Shown here: positions 16,666 through 25,241 of the stretch, one piece after another | Layout of the letters: each line of letters opens with the position of its first letter | How positions within the stretch are numbered: position 1 is the first letter of the stretch | Source: Candidatus Lachnoclostridium avicola | GTDB taxonomy: Bacteria; Bacillota; Clostridia; Lachnospirales; Lachnospiraceae | NCBI GenBank assembly: GCA_019114465.1 | Contig: DXFM01000003.1 | Span: 62,001 to 126,000, forward strand | Direction of reading: 5' to 3' | Length of the DNA: 64,000 bases | Program-made: the position numbers and the translations under genes | The notes under the pieces: generated by a model | Seen by the model: only the letters and a program-made list of their open reading frames with translations | Databases searched by the model: none | What the model was told of the DNA's origin: nothing

Positions 16666-18666
16666 ATGTCAGAGAAAAAGGGCAGTCTGTCCATTAACAG
16701 TGAAAACATTTTCCCGATCATCAAAAAATGGCTGTATTCCGACCATGACATTTTTTATCGGGAGCTGATCTCCAACGGCTGCGACGCCATCACCAAACTG
16801 AAAAAACTGGCTCTCATGGGCGAATATGAGGAGCCGGAGGATCCGGACTACAAGATCACGGTGACGGTGAACCAGAAGGAGCGGACCATTGTCGTGGAGG
16901 ACAACGGTATGGGCATGACCGCGGAGGAAGTGGACGAGTACATCAACCAGATCGCCTTCTCCGGCGCTCAGGATTTCCTGAACAAATATAAAGATAAAGC
17001 CAACGAAGACCAGATTATCGGCCATTTCGGCCTGGGATTTTATTCCGCCTTCATGGTGGCGGACAAGGTGACCATCGACACCCAGTCCTATCAGGCGGAC
17101 GCGGCCCCCGTTCACTGGGAGTCTGAGGGCGGCACGGAATTTGAGATGAGAGACGGGGATAAGGAGGGCATCGGCACCCGGATCACCCTGTATTTAAACG
17201 AGGACAGCGCGGAATTTTCCAATGAGTACCGGGCAAGAGAAGTCATTGAGAAATACTGCGGCTTTATGCCCTTCCCCATTTACCTGGTCAACGCGGACGC
17301 CGAGCCTCAGTATGAGACCATCGAGAAGGATGAGCTGACAGACAAGGACACCGTTGTGGAGACGGTTGTGGAGGAAGAGAAGACTGAGGAGAAGGAGAAA
17401 GAGGACGGCACGAAGGAAACCGTGGTAGTTTCCCCGAGAAAAGAGAAATATAAGATCTTAAAGCGTCCGGTTCCCTTAAATGACACCAATCCTCTGTGGA
17501 ACAAGCACCCCAACGAGTGCACGGAGGAGGAGTACAAGGCATTTTACCGGAAGGTATTTATGGATTACCGGGAGCCCCTGTTCTGGATCCACCTGAACAT
17601 GGATTATCCCTTCAACCTGAAGGGCATTCTGTACTTCCCGAAGATCAACACGGAGTACGACAGCCTGGAAGGCACCATCAAGCTGTACAACAATCAGGTG
17701 TTTATCGCGGACAACATCAAAGAGGTGATTCCCGAGTATCTGCTGCTGTTAAAGGGCGTCATCGACTGCCCGGATCTGCCGCTGAACGTGTCCAGAAGCG
17801 CCCTGCAGAACGATGGATTTGTAAAGAAGATTTCCGATTACATCAGCAAGAAGGTGGCGGACAAGCTGTCCGGCATGTGCAAGACCGAGCGGGAGACTTA
17901 TGAGAAATACTGGGATGACATCGCTCCCTTCATCAAATTCGGCTGCATCAAGGACGAGAAGTTTGCGGAGAAGATGAACGACTACATCCTGTTTAAGAAT
18001 CTGGACGGAAAATACCTGACTCTGAAGGACTGCCTGGAGGAGAACAAGGAGAAGCACGAGAACACCATCTTCTATGTGACAGACGAGAAGGAACAGAGCC
18101 AGTACATCAACATGTTTAAGAAAGAGGGACTGGATGCGGTGATCCTTCCCCACAACATTGACAATCCCTTTATCAGCCACCTGGAGCAGAAGAATGAGGG
18201 ACTGAAGTTTGTCCGCATCGACGCGGATTTAAACGATACGTTTAAGGAGGAAACCAAAGAGGAGGACGCGGAAGAGTTCAAGAAGCTGGGAGAGAAGCTC
18301 TCCGGCATTGTGAAGAAGGCCCTGTCTGCGGACAAACTGGAGGTGAAGGCGGAGAAGCTGAAGGATACCTCCGTGGCTTCCATGATCACTGTGTCTGAGG
18401 ACACCAGGCGGATGCAGGATATGATGAAGATGTACGGCATGGACAGCTCCATGTTCGGAGAGGAAGGGGAGACCCTGGTGTTGAACGTGAACCATCCTCT
18501 GGTAAAATACGTGCTGGAGCACGAAGATGGTGAGCAGACGACGGCGATCTGCGAACAGCTCTATGACCTGGCAGAGTTAAGCCATGGAACTCTGACGCCG
18601 GAGCGGATGACCAAATTTATCCAGAGAAGCAACGAGATCATGATGGCGGCGGCAAAAGAATCATAA
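16666..18666 (+). CDS. htpG: Molecular chaperone HtpG (Hsp90)
   Basis: A 666-aa cytoplasmic Hsp90 homologue. ATPase motifs are NGCDAITKLKKLA (about residues 33-45), EDNGMGM (about 77-83) and GHFGLGFYSAFMV (about 119-131). Residues about 218-265 form a Glu/Lys-rich charged linker between the N-terminal and middle domains, longer than in E. coli HtpG (624 aa in total). The middle domain (VPLNDTNPLWNKHP; NVSRSALQND) and C-terminal dimerisation domain are complete. RBS GAGGAG. Controlled by a CIRCE-linked sigma-A promoter, so an HrcA-regulated heat-shock gene; terminator follows. Confidence 0.97.
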   Translation: MSEKKGSLSINSENIFPIIKKWLYSDHDIFYRELISNGCDAITKLKKLALMGEYEEPEDPDYKITVTVNQKERTIVVEDNGMGMTAEEVDEYINQIAFSGAQDFLNKYKDKANEDQIIGHFGLGFYSAFMVADKVTIDTQSYQADAAPVHWESEGGTEFEMRDGDKEGIGTRITLYLNEDSAEFSNEYRAREVIEKYCGFMPFPIYLVNADAEPQYETIEKDELTDKDTVVETVVEEEKTEEKEKEDGTKETVVVSPRKEKYKILKRPVPLNDTNPLWNKHPNECTEEEYKAFYRKVFMDYREPLFWIHLNMDYPFNLKGILYFPKINTEYDSLEGTIKLYNNQVFIADNIKEVIPEYLLLLKGVIDCPDLPLNVSRSALQNDGFVKKISDYISKKVADKLSGMCKTERETYEKYWDDIAPFIKFGCIKDEKFAEKMNDYILFKNLDGKYLTLKDCLEENKEKHENTIFYVTDEKEQSQYINMFKKEGLDAVILPHNIDNPFISHLEQKNEGLKFVRIDADLNDTFKEETKEEDAEEFKKLGEKLSGIVKKALSADKLEVKAEKLKDTSVASMITVSEDTRRMQDMMKMYGMDSSMFGEEGETLVLNVNHPLVKYVLEHEDGEQTTAICEQLYDLAELSHGTLTPERMTKFIQRSNEIMMAAAKES

Positions 18667-18713
18667 TTTCCGGAGTGTGCCGCCGGGATCCAGAGAGATC
18701 CGTCAGGAAAATG

Positions 18714-18758
18714 AACCGCGGAGGATTTCCCAGCAGGGAGATTCCCCCGCGGTTTTTG
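18714..18758 (+). terminator. Terminator of htpG
   Basis: Stem AACCGCGG/CCGCGGTT with an internal GGATTTCCC...GGGAGATTCC structure, followed by TTTTTG. Confidence 0.85.
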
Positions 18759-18787
18759 TTGTCTCCCGGTCTGGGGTATGCTAGAAT
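18759..18787 (+). promoter_or_regulatory. Promoter for the YjbR-alkyltransferase gene
   Basis: TTGTCT (18759-18764) and TAGAAT (18782-18787) have a 17-bp spacer. The promoter starts immediately after the htpG terminator. Confidence 0.65.
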
Positions 18788-18880
18788 CGGAAGAAACAGG
18801 AGATTTATGGCGGGAGAGAGCTGCTGGAGACAGAGAGCCGTCTGCCTCACAGAGAAAATCTGAAGAAGGGGGGAGTCTGT

Positions 18881-19534
18881 ATGACCACAAGAGAAGAGGT
18901 GCTGGCCTGCTGTCTGGCCCTGAAAAATACGGCCAGCGACCAGCCGTTTCGCGATCCCGGCTGGACTGCGGTGAGGAGAAGGGGGAACCGGAAAATTTTT
19001 GCCCTGATTTTTGAGAGAAACGGGCAGATCTGGATCAATGTGAAGGTGGATCCGGAGTGGAGGGACTTCTGGCGGAGCGCCTTTCAGGCGGTGGTTCCCG
19101 CCTACCATATGAATAAAGAGCATTGGAACAGCATTATCCTGGACGGATCTGTGCCGGAGAAAGACATCCGGCGGATGATCGGCGAGAGCTACGATCTGGT
19201 GGGAAAAACGTCCGGCCGGGGGAAAGAGGATAAAATGTCGGAGTTTGCCAGGGACGTATACCACGCCGTGGCTTCCATTCCAAAGGGAAAGGTGGCCACT
19301 TACGGCCAGATCGCCCGCCTGGCGGGGAATCCCCGGGCGTTCCGGGCAGTGGGCAGCCTTCTTCATAAAAATAAAGAACCGGGTGTGTATCCCTGCCACC
19401 GGGTAGTCAACAGCCAGGGACAGATGGCACCGGATTTCGCCTTCGGCGGGGCGGATGAACAGGCCAGAAAGCTGGAGGCGGAAGGGGTGGAGGTAAAGAA
19501 CGGCCGGGTGGATTTGAAAAAATGGCAGATGTGA
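18881..19534 (+). CDS. Fusion of MmcQ/YjbR domain and O6-alkylguanine-DNA alkyltransferase domain
   Basis: A 217-aa two-domain protein. Residues 1-108 are a YjbR/MmcQ (CyaY-like fold) domain (WTAVRRRGNRKIFALIFERNGQIWINVKVDPEW; WNSIILDGSV). Residues about 118-217 are the helix-turn-helix catalytic domain of alkyltransferases: SIPKGKVATYGQIARLAG, arginine-finger RAVGSLLHKN, and active site PCHRVV (C172). The acceptor Cys is kept, unlike in ATL proteins where it is Trp or Ala, so suicidal repair of O6-alkylguanine is possible. The usual Ogt/Ada N-terminal domain is replaced by YjbR. RBS AAGGGGGG. Confidence 0.88.
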   Translation: MTTREEVLACCLALKNTASDQPFRDPGWTAVRRRGNRKIFALIFERNGQIWINVKVDPEWRDFWRSAFQAVVPAYHMNKEHWNSIILDGSVPEKDIRRMIGESYDLVGKTSGRGKEDKMSEFARDVYHAVASIPKGKVATYGQIARLAGNPRAFRAVGSLLHKNKEPGVYPCHRVVNSQGQMAPDFAFGGADEQARKLEAEGVEVKNGRVDLKKWQM

Positions 19535-19683
19535 TTTTTTGACACAAAATCCAGTTTTTTGACATCAGGCTCCCGAAAAAACGGCACATACTAAAATCAG
19601 CGGACCGTCTGTCCGCAGAAACGGAATCGCTGCCGCTCTCCTGCGGAGACGGCGCCTTCCGCCAAGAAGGGAGCAGATGAAAC

Positions 19684-20121
19684 ATGGAACAGAGAGACGC
19701 AGCTCCGTCCCTGGGCATTGCCACTGTGCCGGTGCAGGCCTGGGGCGAGCTTTACGGGATGGAAACGGCATTTCTCCAGGGAACGGTTTTCCCGGACCTG
19801 GACATGCCGTTTTTTGCTTCGGACCCGCTGCCGGAGGAAAAGGCCTACTGTCGGAAGCGGACGTCTGAGGACGGCAGCGCAGAGCTGATGCAGGAAATCT
19901 ATCAGGTCAGTTTTCTGCTGGATGACCTGGTGCTGTATCTGGACACCCATCCGGATGACGAGACGGCGTTTTCCATTTATCAGGAGAACAGCCGCCGGAG
20001 GAAAGAACTGAAGGAGACCTTTGCCAAGCGGTTCTATCCCCTCACGAGAGACTGTATGGCCGGATGCGGGGACTTTGGATGGAAGGACGGCGAGCCGCCG
20101 TGGGAAGGAGGCTGCTGCTGA
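19684..20121 (+). CDS. Spore coat CotJA-CotJB fusion protein
   Basis: A 145-aa protein joining two normally separate coat proteins. Residues about 10-60 match CotJA (LGIATVPVQAWGELYGMETAFLQGTVFPDLDMPF). Residues about 65-130 match CotJB (ELMQEIYQVSFLLDDLVLYLDTHPDDETAFSIYQENSRRRKELKETF). The C-terminus is Gly/Trp/Cys-rich. No stop or frameshift separates the parts. It abuts cotJC, which starts at the next base after its stop. The Bacillus cotJ operon is sigma-E dependent; a CATACTAA element at 19587 is a weak -10 candidate. Confidence 0.87.
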   Translation: MEQRDAAPSLGIATVPVQAWGELYGMETAFLQGTVFPDLDMPFFASDPLPEEKAYCRKRTSEDGSAELMQEIYQVSFLLDDLVLYLDTHPDDETAFSIYQENSRRRKELKETFAKRFYPLTRDCMAGCGDFGWKDGEPPWEGGCC

Positions 20122-20745
20122 ATGTGGACCTATGAGAAGAGACTGCAGTTTCCTGTCAATATCGGCAGAACCTGTCCAAAGACTGCGAGACTGATTATCA
20201 GCCAGTACGGCGGTCCCGACGGGGAGCTTTCCGCCTCCCTCCGGTATCTTTCCCAGCGGTATACCATGCCGGTAAAGACGGTGGGCGGCCTGCTGACCGA
20301 CATCGGGACGGAGGAGCTGGCCCACATGGAGATGATCTGCGCCATGGTGTACCAGCTGACGAAAAATCTGACGCCGGAGCAGGCGAAGGCGGAAGGATTC
20401 GACGCCTATTATATCGACCACACCACAGGTCTCTGGCCCCAGGCGGCTGCCGGACTGCCTTTTTCCGCTGTGGAGTTCCAGTCAAAGGGAGATGCTATTG
20501 CGGATCTGACGGAAAACCTGGCTGCGGAGCAGAAGGCCAGGGTGGTCTATGAGAATCTGCTCCGGGTGATCCGGGAGCCGGACGTGCGGGAACCCCTGAA
20601 ATTCCTCCGGGCCAGGGAGATCGTCCATTTCCAGCGGTTCGGAGAGGCCCTGGAGCGGACGAAGGAGAGGCTGGACGCCAGAAACTTCTATTATTTCAAC
20701 CCGGAATTTGACCAGCCTGCCAGTGTGCCCGCCGGAAGGGGATAG
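20122..20745 (+). CDS. cotJC: Spore coat protein CotJC (Mn-catalase-like)
   Basis: A 207-aa member of the manganese-catalase ferritin-like family. It has the CotJC N-terminus MWTYEKRLQFPVNI and the metal-ligand pattern of a di-Mn four-helix bundle: TEELAHMEMICAMVYQL (E..H), then AAEQKARVVYENLL and AREIVHFQRFGEAL (E..H). It starts at the ATG directly after the CotJA-B stop and is coupled to it. It sits in the mother-cell-derived coat; catalase activity is inferred from the family. Confidence 0.93.
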   Translation: MWTYEKRLQFPVNIGRTCPKTARLIISQYGGPDGELSASLRYLSQRYTMPVKTVGGLLTDIGTEELAHMEMICAMVYQLTKNLTPEQAKAEGFDAYYIDHTTGLWPQAAAGLPFSAVEFQSKGDAIADLTENLAAEQKARVVYENLLRVIREPDVREPLKFLRAREIVHFQRFGEALERTKERLDARNFYYFNPEFDQPASVPAGRG

Positions 20746-20794
20746 ACGCAGGCCGGGGCAGCTGCGCCGGACAGTGCCATCTTCGAGGGTAAAT

Positions 20795-20817
20795 TTCGTG
20801 TGATACTTCGTGTGATA
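20795..20817 (+). repeat. Tandem 12-bp repeat
   Basis: TTCGTGTGATA occurs twice in a row (20795-20805 and 20807-20817). The rest of the space between cotJC and the tRNA (20746-20881) shows no gene. Confidence 0.7.
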
Positions 20818-20881
20818 TTTTAGTGCTTATCGGGCATAAAAGGCTGTTTTGCGGTGTCCGCTTTTCATTTCCAGGCATCAA

Positions 20882-20922
20882 AAAACCTCGTATTTACGGT
20901 ATTTTCCATAAATACGAGGTTT
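20882..20922 (-). terminator. Terminator downstream of tRNA-Ala
   Basis: Inverted repeat AAAACCTCGTATTTA / AAATACGAGGTTTT, 3' of the tRNA on the minus strand, with a T run in that direction. It may also stop readthrough from cotJC. Confidence 0.85.
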
Positions 20923-20930
20923 TCTTCAAG

Positions 20931-21003
20931 TGGAGCATACGGGATTCGAACCCGTGACCTTTTGAATGCCATTCAAACGCGCTCCCAACTGCGCTAATGC
21001 CCC
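20931..21003 (-). tRNA. tRNA-Ala (anticodon GGC)
   Basis: A 73-nt cloverleaf on the minus strand. Acceptor GGGGCAT pairs with ATGCTCC (one G-U), the D arm has AGCGCAGTTGGGAGCGC, the anticodon stem is TTTGA/TCAAA with loop ATGGCAT (GGC), and the T arm has GGGTTCGAATCCC. The discriminator is A. The 3' CCA is not encoded. Confidence 0.95.
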
Positions 21004-21015
21004 AACGCAGAAACT

Positions 21016-21044
21016 ATTATACCACAGAGTTTTGTATTTGAAAA
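21016..21044 (-). promoter_or_regulatory. Promoter of tRNA-Ala
   Basis: On the minus strand TTTTCA (21044-21039) and a perfect TATAAT (21021-21016) are 17 bp apart, 12 bp before the tRNA 5' end. Confidence 0.75.
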
Positions 21045-21189
21045 GTCTTTTTTTGAAAAAATTTGAAAAAATCAAATTTTCCTGGAACCGGATGCTTCCG
21101 AAATAAAATCGTGGGTGGCGAAAGAACCTCTTTTATATTATACTGAACTTATATCTGGCCGACGGCAGAGTTAAAAGGAGGCGGGGAGA

Positions 21190-23070
21190 ATGCGCTTTTC
21201 CCGGATCATTATCCGGAATTTCAAATCCATCCGGGAGATGGAGATCGAGGAAATTGGCAATGCCCTGATTCTGGTGGGAAAAAATAATACAGGAAAAACG
21301 TCCGTTCTGGATGCGGTCCGCATGCTGGGCGGCTCCTATGTGCCCACGGAGAGGGATTTTAATGAAAAAAAGCAGAACATTGAGGTGGAAGTATTCCTGG
21401 AAATTACAGAGGAGGACATGGGCCGGCTGCATCTGCTGGGACGTGTGAGCGCCTACAAGCGGTATGAGGTGTGGGAGCGGGATTTCTGCAGAAAGCTGCC
21501 TTCCTTTGAGGACGGGATCCTTCATTTTACCTTCACCTGCAACCGGAACGGAGAGAGGCGGTTTGGGGATGGGCACAAGAAGAATAACCGGTGGATTCCG
21601 GAGGTGCTCCCCCACATGTACTGCATCGACACGGAGCGGGAGATTTCCCAGTTTCAGAAGGATCTGCTGTTTTTTCAGGATAAGATGCTGATGGATCAGC
21701 TCCGGGCCGGCTCCTGTCTGTTTGACGCCGCTAAGGAGTGCCGCCACTGCTTTCAGTGCGTGGGACTGATGAACCGGAAGACGACGGATGAGCTGACCAT
21801 AGGGGAGACGGCCAGGCTGCTGGAATACAAGCTGTACCAGACCAACCTCAGCCGTTTTTCTGACCGGGTCAACGACAATTTCATCAAAAACGGGGGATAT
21901 GAGGAGATCCGCTATTCTCTGACCTGCGCGGCGGAGGATATGTTCCGCATTCAGGTGACCATGGTCAACAGGGAAAAGGGGACGGAGACGCCCCTGGAGT
22001 ATATGGGAGAGGGCATGCGCAGCATTTATCTTCTGTCTCTGCTGGAAACTTACGTGGAGGATGAGAAGGCTCTCCCCAGCGTGGTGGTCATGGAGTATCC
22101 GGAAATGTTTCTCCATCCCAGGCTGCAGAAGATCGCCAGCGAGATTCTTTACCGTCTCTCCAAAAAAAATCAGGTCATATTCACCACCCATTCCCCTCAT
22201 CTCCTGGTGAACTTTACCAGCAGAGAGATCCGGCAGGTGGTGCTGGACGAGGAATTCTATTCTGTGATCCGGAAGAAGACGGATATCGACGTGATCCTCA
22301 ACGATCTGGGATACGCCGCCGGGGATTTCATGAACGTGGATTTTGTGTTCATTGTGGAGGGAAAGCAGGATAAAAGCCGGCTGCCCCTTCTGCTCCGGAA
22401 ATATTACAACGAGACGGTGAAGGAGGACGGCCAGCTGTGCCGCATTGCCATCATCACCACCAACAGCTGTACCAATATTAAGACCTACGCCAACCTGAAA
22501 TATATGAACCAGGTATATTTGAAGGATCAGTTTCTCATGATCCGGGACGGGGATGGAAAGGACCGGGAGGAGCTGCGCCGCCAGCTGTGCAGCTATTATG
22601 AGGAGCAGAACCGGGTGGACGCGGACAAACTGCCCCGGGTCAAGCCGGAGAATGTGCTGATTTTAAAGTATTATTCCTTTGAGAATTATTTTCTCAATCC
22701 CCGGGTGATGGCAGGGCTGGGGGTGGTGGAGTCGGAGGAAGATTTTTATCAGACCCTCTGGGAAAAATGGAACAGCTACCTGAAAAAGACGAAGAGCGGA
22801 CAGAACCTGCGAAAAGTGCTGGGACGGGATTTTACTTCCAGGGAAGACCTGGCGGCTCACATGGAAGAGATAAAAATTCATGTGAGAGGACATAACCTCT
22901 ATGACATTTTTTATGGAAAATATAAAAAACAGGAAAACGAACTGCTCAGGAAATATCTGGATCTGGCTCCCAGGGAAGATTTTCAGGATATTCTGGATGC
23001 AGTAGACCGCTTTGCCTATTTTGACAGCCGGAAAATCGGGGAGAAGAAAGAAAATCATTTCTCCCCGTAG
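21190..23070 (+). CDS. OLD-family ATP-dependent endonuclease (AAA ATPase plus TOPRIM)
   Basis: A 626-aa protein. The ABC/SMC-like ATPase has Walker A VGKNNTGKTS (about 29-38), a signature-like region EYMGEGMRSIYLLSLLETY (about 272-290), a Walker B-like VVVMEYPEMFLHP, and the H-loop FTTHSPHLL. A TOPRIM-like nuclease region starts at about residue 386 (FIVEGKQDKSRLPLLL) with the acidic motif IRDGDGKDRE near 455. This order is that of OLD proteins. RBS AAAGGAGGCGGGGAG. It stands alone, without a UvrD-like GajB partner, so it looks like a class 1 OLD rather than a Gabija system. Its role (repair or phage defence) is unknown. Its end overlaps the convergent LysR by 16 bp. Confidence 0.87.
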   Translation: MRFSRIIIRNFKSIREMEIEEIGNALILVGKNNTGKTSVLDAVRMLGGSYVPTERDFNEKKQNIEVEVFLEITEEDMGRLHLLGRVSAYKRYEVWERDFCRKLPSFEDGILHFTFTCNRNGERRFGDGHKKNNRWIPEVLPHMYCIDTEREISQFQKDLLFFQDKMLMDQLRAGSCLFDAAKECRHCFQCVGLMNRKTTDELTIGETARLLEYKLYQTNLSRFSDRVNDNFIKNGGYEEIRYSLTCAAEDMFRIQVTMVNREKGTETPLEYMGEGMRSIYLLSLLETYVEDEKALPSVVVMEYPEMFLHPRLQKIASEILYRLSKKNQVIFTTHSPHLLVNFTSREIRQVVLDEEFYSVIRKKTDIDVILNDLGYAAGDFMNVDFVFIVEGKQDKSRLPLLLRKYYNETVKEDGQLCRIAIITTNSCTNIKTYANLKYMNQVYLKDQFLMIRDGDGKDREELRRQLCSYYEEQNRVDADKLPRVKPENVLILKYYSFENYFLNPRVMAGLGVVESEEDFYQTLWEKWNSYLKKTKSGQNLRKVLGRDFTSREDLAAHMEEIKIHVRGHNLYDIFYGKYKKQENELLRKYLDLAPREDFQDILDAVDRFAYFDSRKIGEKKENHFSP

Positions 23071-23945
23071 GTTTCCAGCAGAAGCATGATCAGATCCCGC
23101 ATGGGGCCGGTGAGAACCGTGCTCTTGTGGTAGGCGATTACCACATGAAATACGGCGGGAGGTGAGAGAGAAAAGAAGGAGCAGCCATCTCCGTTCCGGT
23201 CCATGGACCTGGGAAGGAAGGCGGCTCCTTTTTTGTTGGCAACCATGTGCCTGACGGCGGCCAGGCCTCCTCCTTCGCAGAGCACATTGGGGCTTACCCG
23301 GGCAGCGGTAAGAATCCGGCGCTCAAAAGTGTGGAGATAGCTCCCGTCCTGATTGAAGATGAAGGGCTGTCCGGACAGCAGGGACAGATCCACGCCCTTC
23401 TGCCGGAAGGTTTCCGCCAGAGGGTGGGCGGAGGGAAGGGCCAAGGCCATTTCGTCATCCCGGAGAGGAAGATACTCCAGCATGGAGTGGGACAGCTCTC
23501 CCGTTGCCATGATGGCCATGTCAGCCATCCCTCCGGTCAGGTAATTTTTGGCGATGGAGGCGTTGCCGTCGATGATATCCAGAAAAATGTCCCGGTGCTT
23601 CGTGTGGAAGGCGGGCAGAAGGGAGGAGGAAAAATTGGGGAGGAGACCGCGGTTGTATACCAGAGTGATCTGGGTCTGGCTGGAGCGGCGCAGCTGTTTA
23701 ATCTCTTCCATGGCCCGGTCGTAGATGTTTAAGGCGGAACGGGCCCCGTTGACATAGATTTTTCCTGCGTCTGTCAAAAGCAGACGATTTTTTTCCCGGT
23801 AGAAGAGCTTTGCGTCCAGTTCTGTTTCCAGCCGCTTTAACTGCTGGGAAAGGGCGGGCTGGGAGACGAGAAGACGGTCAGCTGCTTTTGACAGACTTTT
23901 TTCTTCTGAGATGACAATGATATGTTCCAGCAGACGGGTATTCAT
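23055..23945 (-). CDS. LysR family transcriptional regulator (second of tandem pair)
   Basis: A 296-aa LTTR with N-terminal HTH (VISEEKSLSKAADRLLVSQPALSQQLKRLE) and effector-binding domain (ITLVYNRGLLPNFSSSLLPAF; GGLAAVRHMVANKKGAAFLP). Its ATG overlaps the stop of the upstream LysR gene by 4 bp (23942-23945), so the two are translated together. Its sequence resembles the partner (FFREKKRL versus FYREKNRL at the same place), suggesting an old duplication. Target unknown. Confidence 0.92.
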   Translation of the reverse strand: MNTRLLEHIIVISEEKSLSKAADRLLVSQPALSQQLKRLETELDAKLFYREKNRLLLTDAGKIYVNGARSALNIYDRAMEEIKQLRRSSQTQITLVYNRGLLPNFSSSLLPAFHTKHRDIFLDIIDGNASIAKNYLTGGMADMAIMATGELSHSMLEYLPLRDDEMALALPSAHPLAETFRQKGVDLSLLSGQPFIFNQDGSYLHTFERRILTAARVSPNVLCEGGGLAAVRHMVANKKGAAFLPRSMDRNGDGCSFFSLSPPAVFHVVIAYHKSTVLTGPMRDLIMLLLETYGEK

Positions 23946-24925
23946 AGCGTACCTCCTTTCTCATCAAATTTCTCCAGAATACTGCGTGCCAGCGGGTTTA
24001 GGGACGGCAGATAGAGCGGATTTGCCATGTCTTTTTTGATTATCATATAGATCAGGTATTGCTCTGCCTCCGTGAGAATGGTACCCTTGGGGATCACAAT
24101 GCCCAGATTCAGGTAATATTTGGGATGAAGGGAAAAATAGACCACGTCATCCGCGTCCGGCACCATGGAAGAGCGGGGGAGCAGTCCTGCCCCTGCCCCC
24201 TGGCGGATCATATTGCTCAGCACCAGCAGGTTATTGGTCTCAAAGACCACCGTCGGCTGCATTCCCGCCCGGGAGAAAATGTTGTCGGACACGATCCGGA
24301 CCGTGGTGGCCGGAGCCAGGAGCACAAAAGGCGTATCGGAAAAATCCCGGATATCCACAGACGTCAGCTTTTCCTGGGAAGGGCTCGCCAGGTGGGCCAG
24401 CCGGTGGAATTTGGGAACTGCCAGAACCAGCTCTTCGATGGAAATGTTGATGAAATCGAAATCGCTGTGTCCGCCGTCGGCGTAAGCCGCCAGGGCGAAA
24501 CTGACCCGGCGTTCCCGCAGGTTGTTCCACAGCTCCTGCATATAAGATTCAACTATATTTATCTTCACGTCCGGAAACCGCTTGCTGAAGGTGGGAAAAA
24601 TCTGGGCGATCATGATGGACCCGCGGAGCGGGGTAGCCCCCACGTTGATGGACTCTGTCAGCTCATGGGTCAGGTGATGAATTGCCTGGTAGGTCTGATC
24701 GTGGACAGAGATGATCTTCCTGGCCGCGTTCAGGTAGATATTTCCGGCAGGAGTGGGGACCAGCCGCTTCTTTTCCCGGAAAAACAGGTCCACTCCCAGG
24801 CTGTTTTCCAGCTTGGAGAGAAAGACGCTTAAGGTGGGCTGAGAGACCTTCAGCCGTTTCCCTGCGGCGGACAGACTGCCTTCTTCGGCGATGGCAGTGA
24901 TATAAGTAAGTTCCCGAATGTCCAT
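23942..24925 (-). CDS. LysR family transcriptional regulator (first of tandem pair)
   Basis: A 327-aa LTTR, about 30 residues longer than usual owing to a C-terminal extension (KKDMANPLYLPSLNPLARSILEKFDEKGGTL). HTH at residues about 1-60 (ITAIAEEGSLSAAGKRLKVSQPTLSVFLSKLE) and effector domain (INVGATPLRGSIMIAQIFPTF; SNMIRQGAGAGLLPRSSM). RBS GGAGGTCAGG. It has its own strong promoter and is divergent from the beta-glucoside locus, so regulation of that locus or of itself is possible. Confidence 0.92.
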   Translation of the reverse strand: MDIRELTYITAIAEEGSLSAAGKRLKVSQPTLSVFLSKLENSLGVDLFFREKKRLVPTPAGNIYLNAARKIISVHDQTYQAIHHLTHELTESINVGATPLRGSIMIAQIFPTFSKRFPDVKINIVESYMQELWNNLRERRVSFALAAYADGGHSDFDFINISIEELVLAVPKFHRLAHLASPSQEKLTSVDIRDFSDTPFVLLAPATTVRIVSDNIFSRAGMQPTVVFETNNLLVLSNMIRQGAGAGLLPRSSMVPDADDVVYFSLHPKYYLNLGIVIPKGTILTEAEQYLIYMIIKKDMANPLYLPSLNPLARSILEKFDEKGGTL

Positions 24926-24960
24926 GATGACCTGACCTCCATAAGTATTTTATATAGTTA

Positions 24961-24989
24961 ATCATAAGTCGAGGTTGGGGTTTTGTCAA
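24961..24989 (-). promoter_or_regulatory. Promoter of the tandem lysR pair
   Basis: Minus-strand TTGACA (24989-24984) and TATGAT (24966-24961) with a 17-bp spacer, 36 bp before the start codon. Confidence 0.8.
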
Positions 24990-25241
24990 ACGGCAAAAGG
25001 AGCCAGGCAGAGCCATATCATAATGCTCCGTCAATCAGTTCGGTATGTTTTTCCCTGGGAAGGTTCCAGTAGTCTTCAGAAGTATCAGATGATTTCTGTG
25101 GGAAAGACATCTGCAGCGCCTCTTTTCTCATTCTGAAATATTTGGCGGTTATCTGTTGTAAAAGATTTTCGCTCCAAGATCAATTCCAAATCTCCTGTTC
25201 TGGACAAAATTTCCAAAAAATTCAAAAATAATAGAAGAAAA
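24990..25241. other. Intergenic space between the lysR pair and the GH1 gene
   Basis: AT-richer than its surroundings. I find no gene with codon bias or an RBS, no tRNA and no clear repeat in this stretch. Confidence 0.5.

Noticed and set aside
21190-23070. Gabija defence system
   Set aside because: The OLD-type GajA-like protein has no UvrD-like GajB next to it; the UvrD-type helicase at 35065 is in an unrelated operon.
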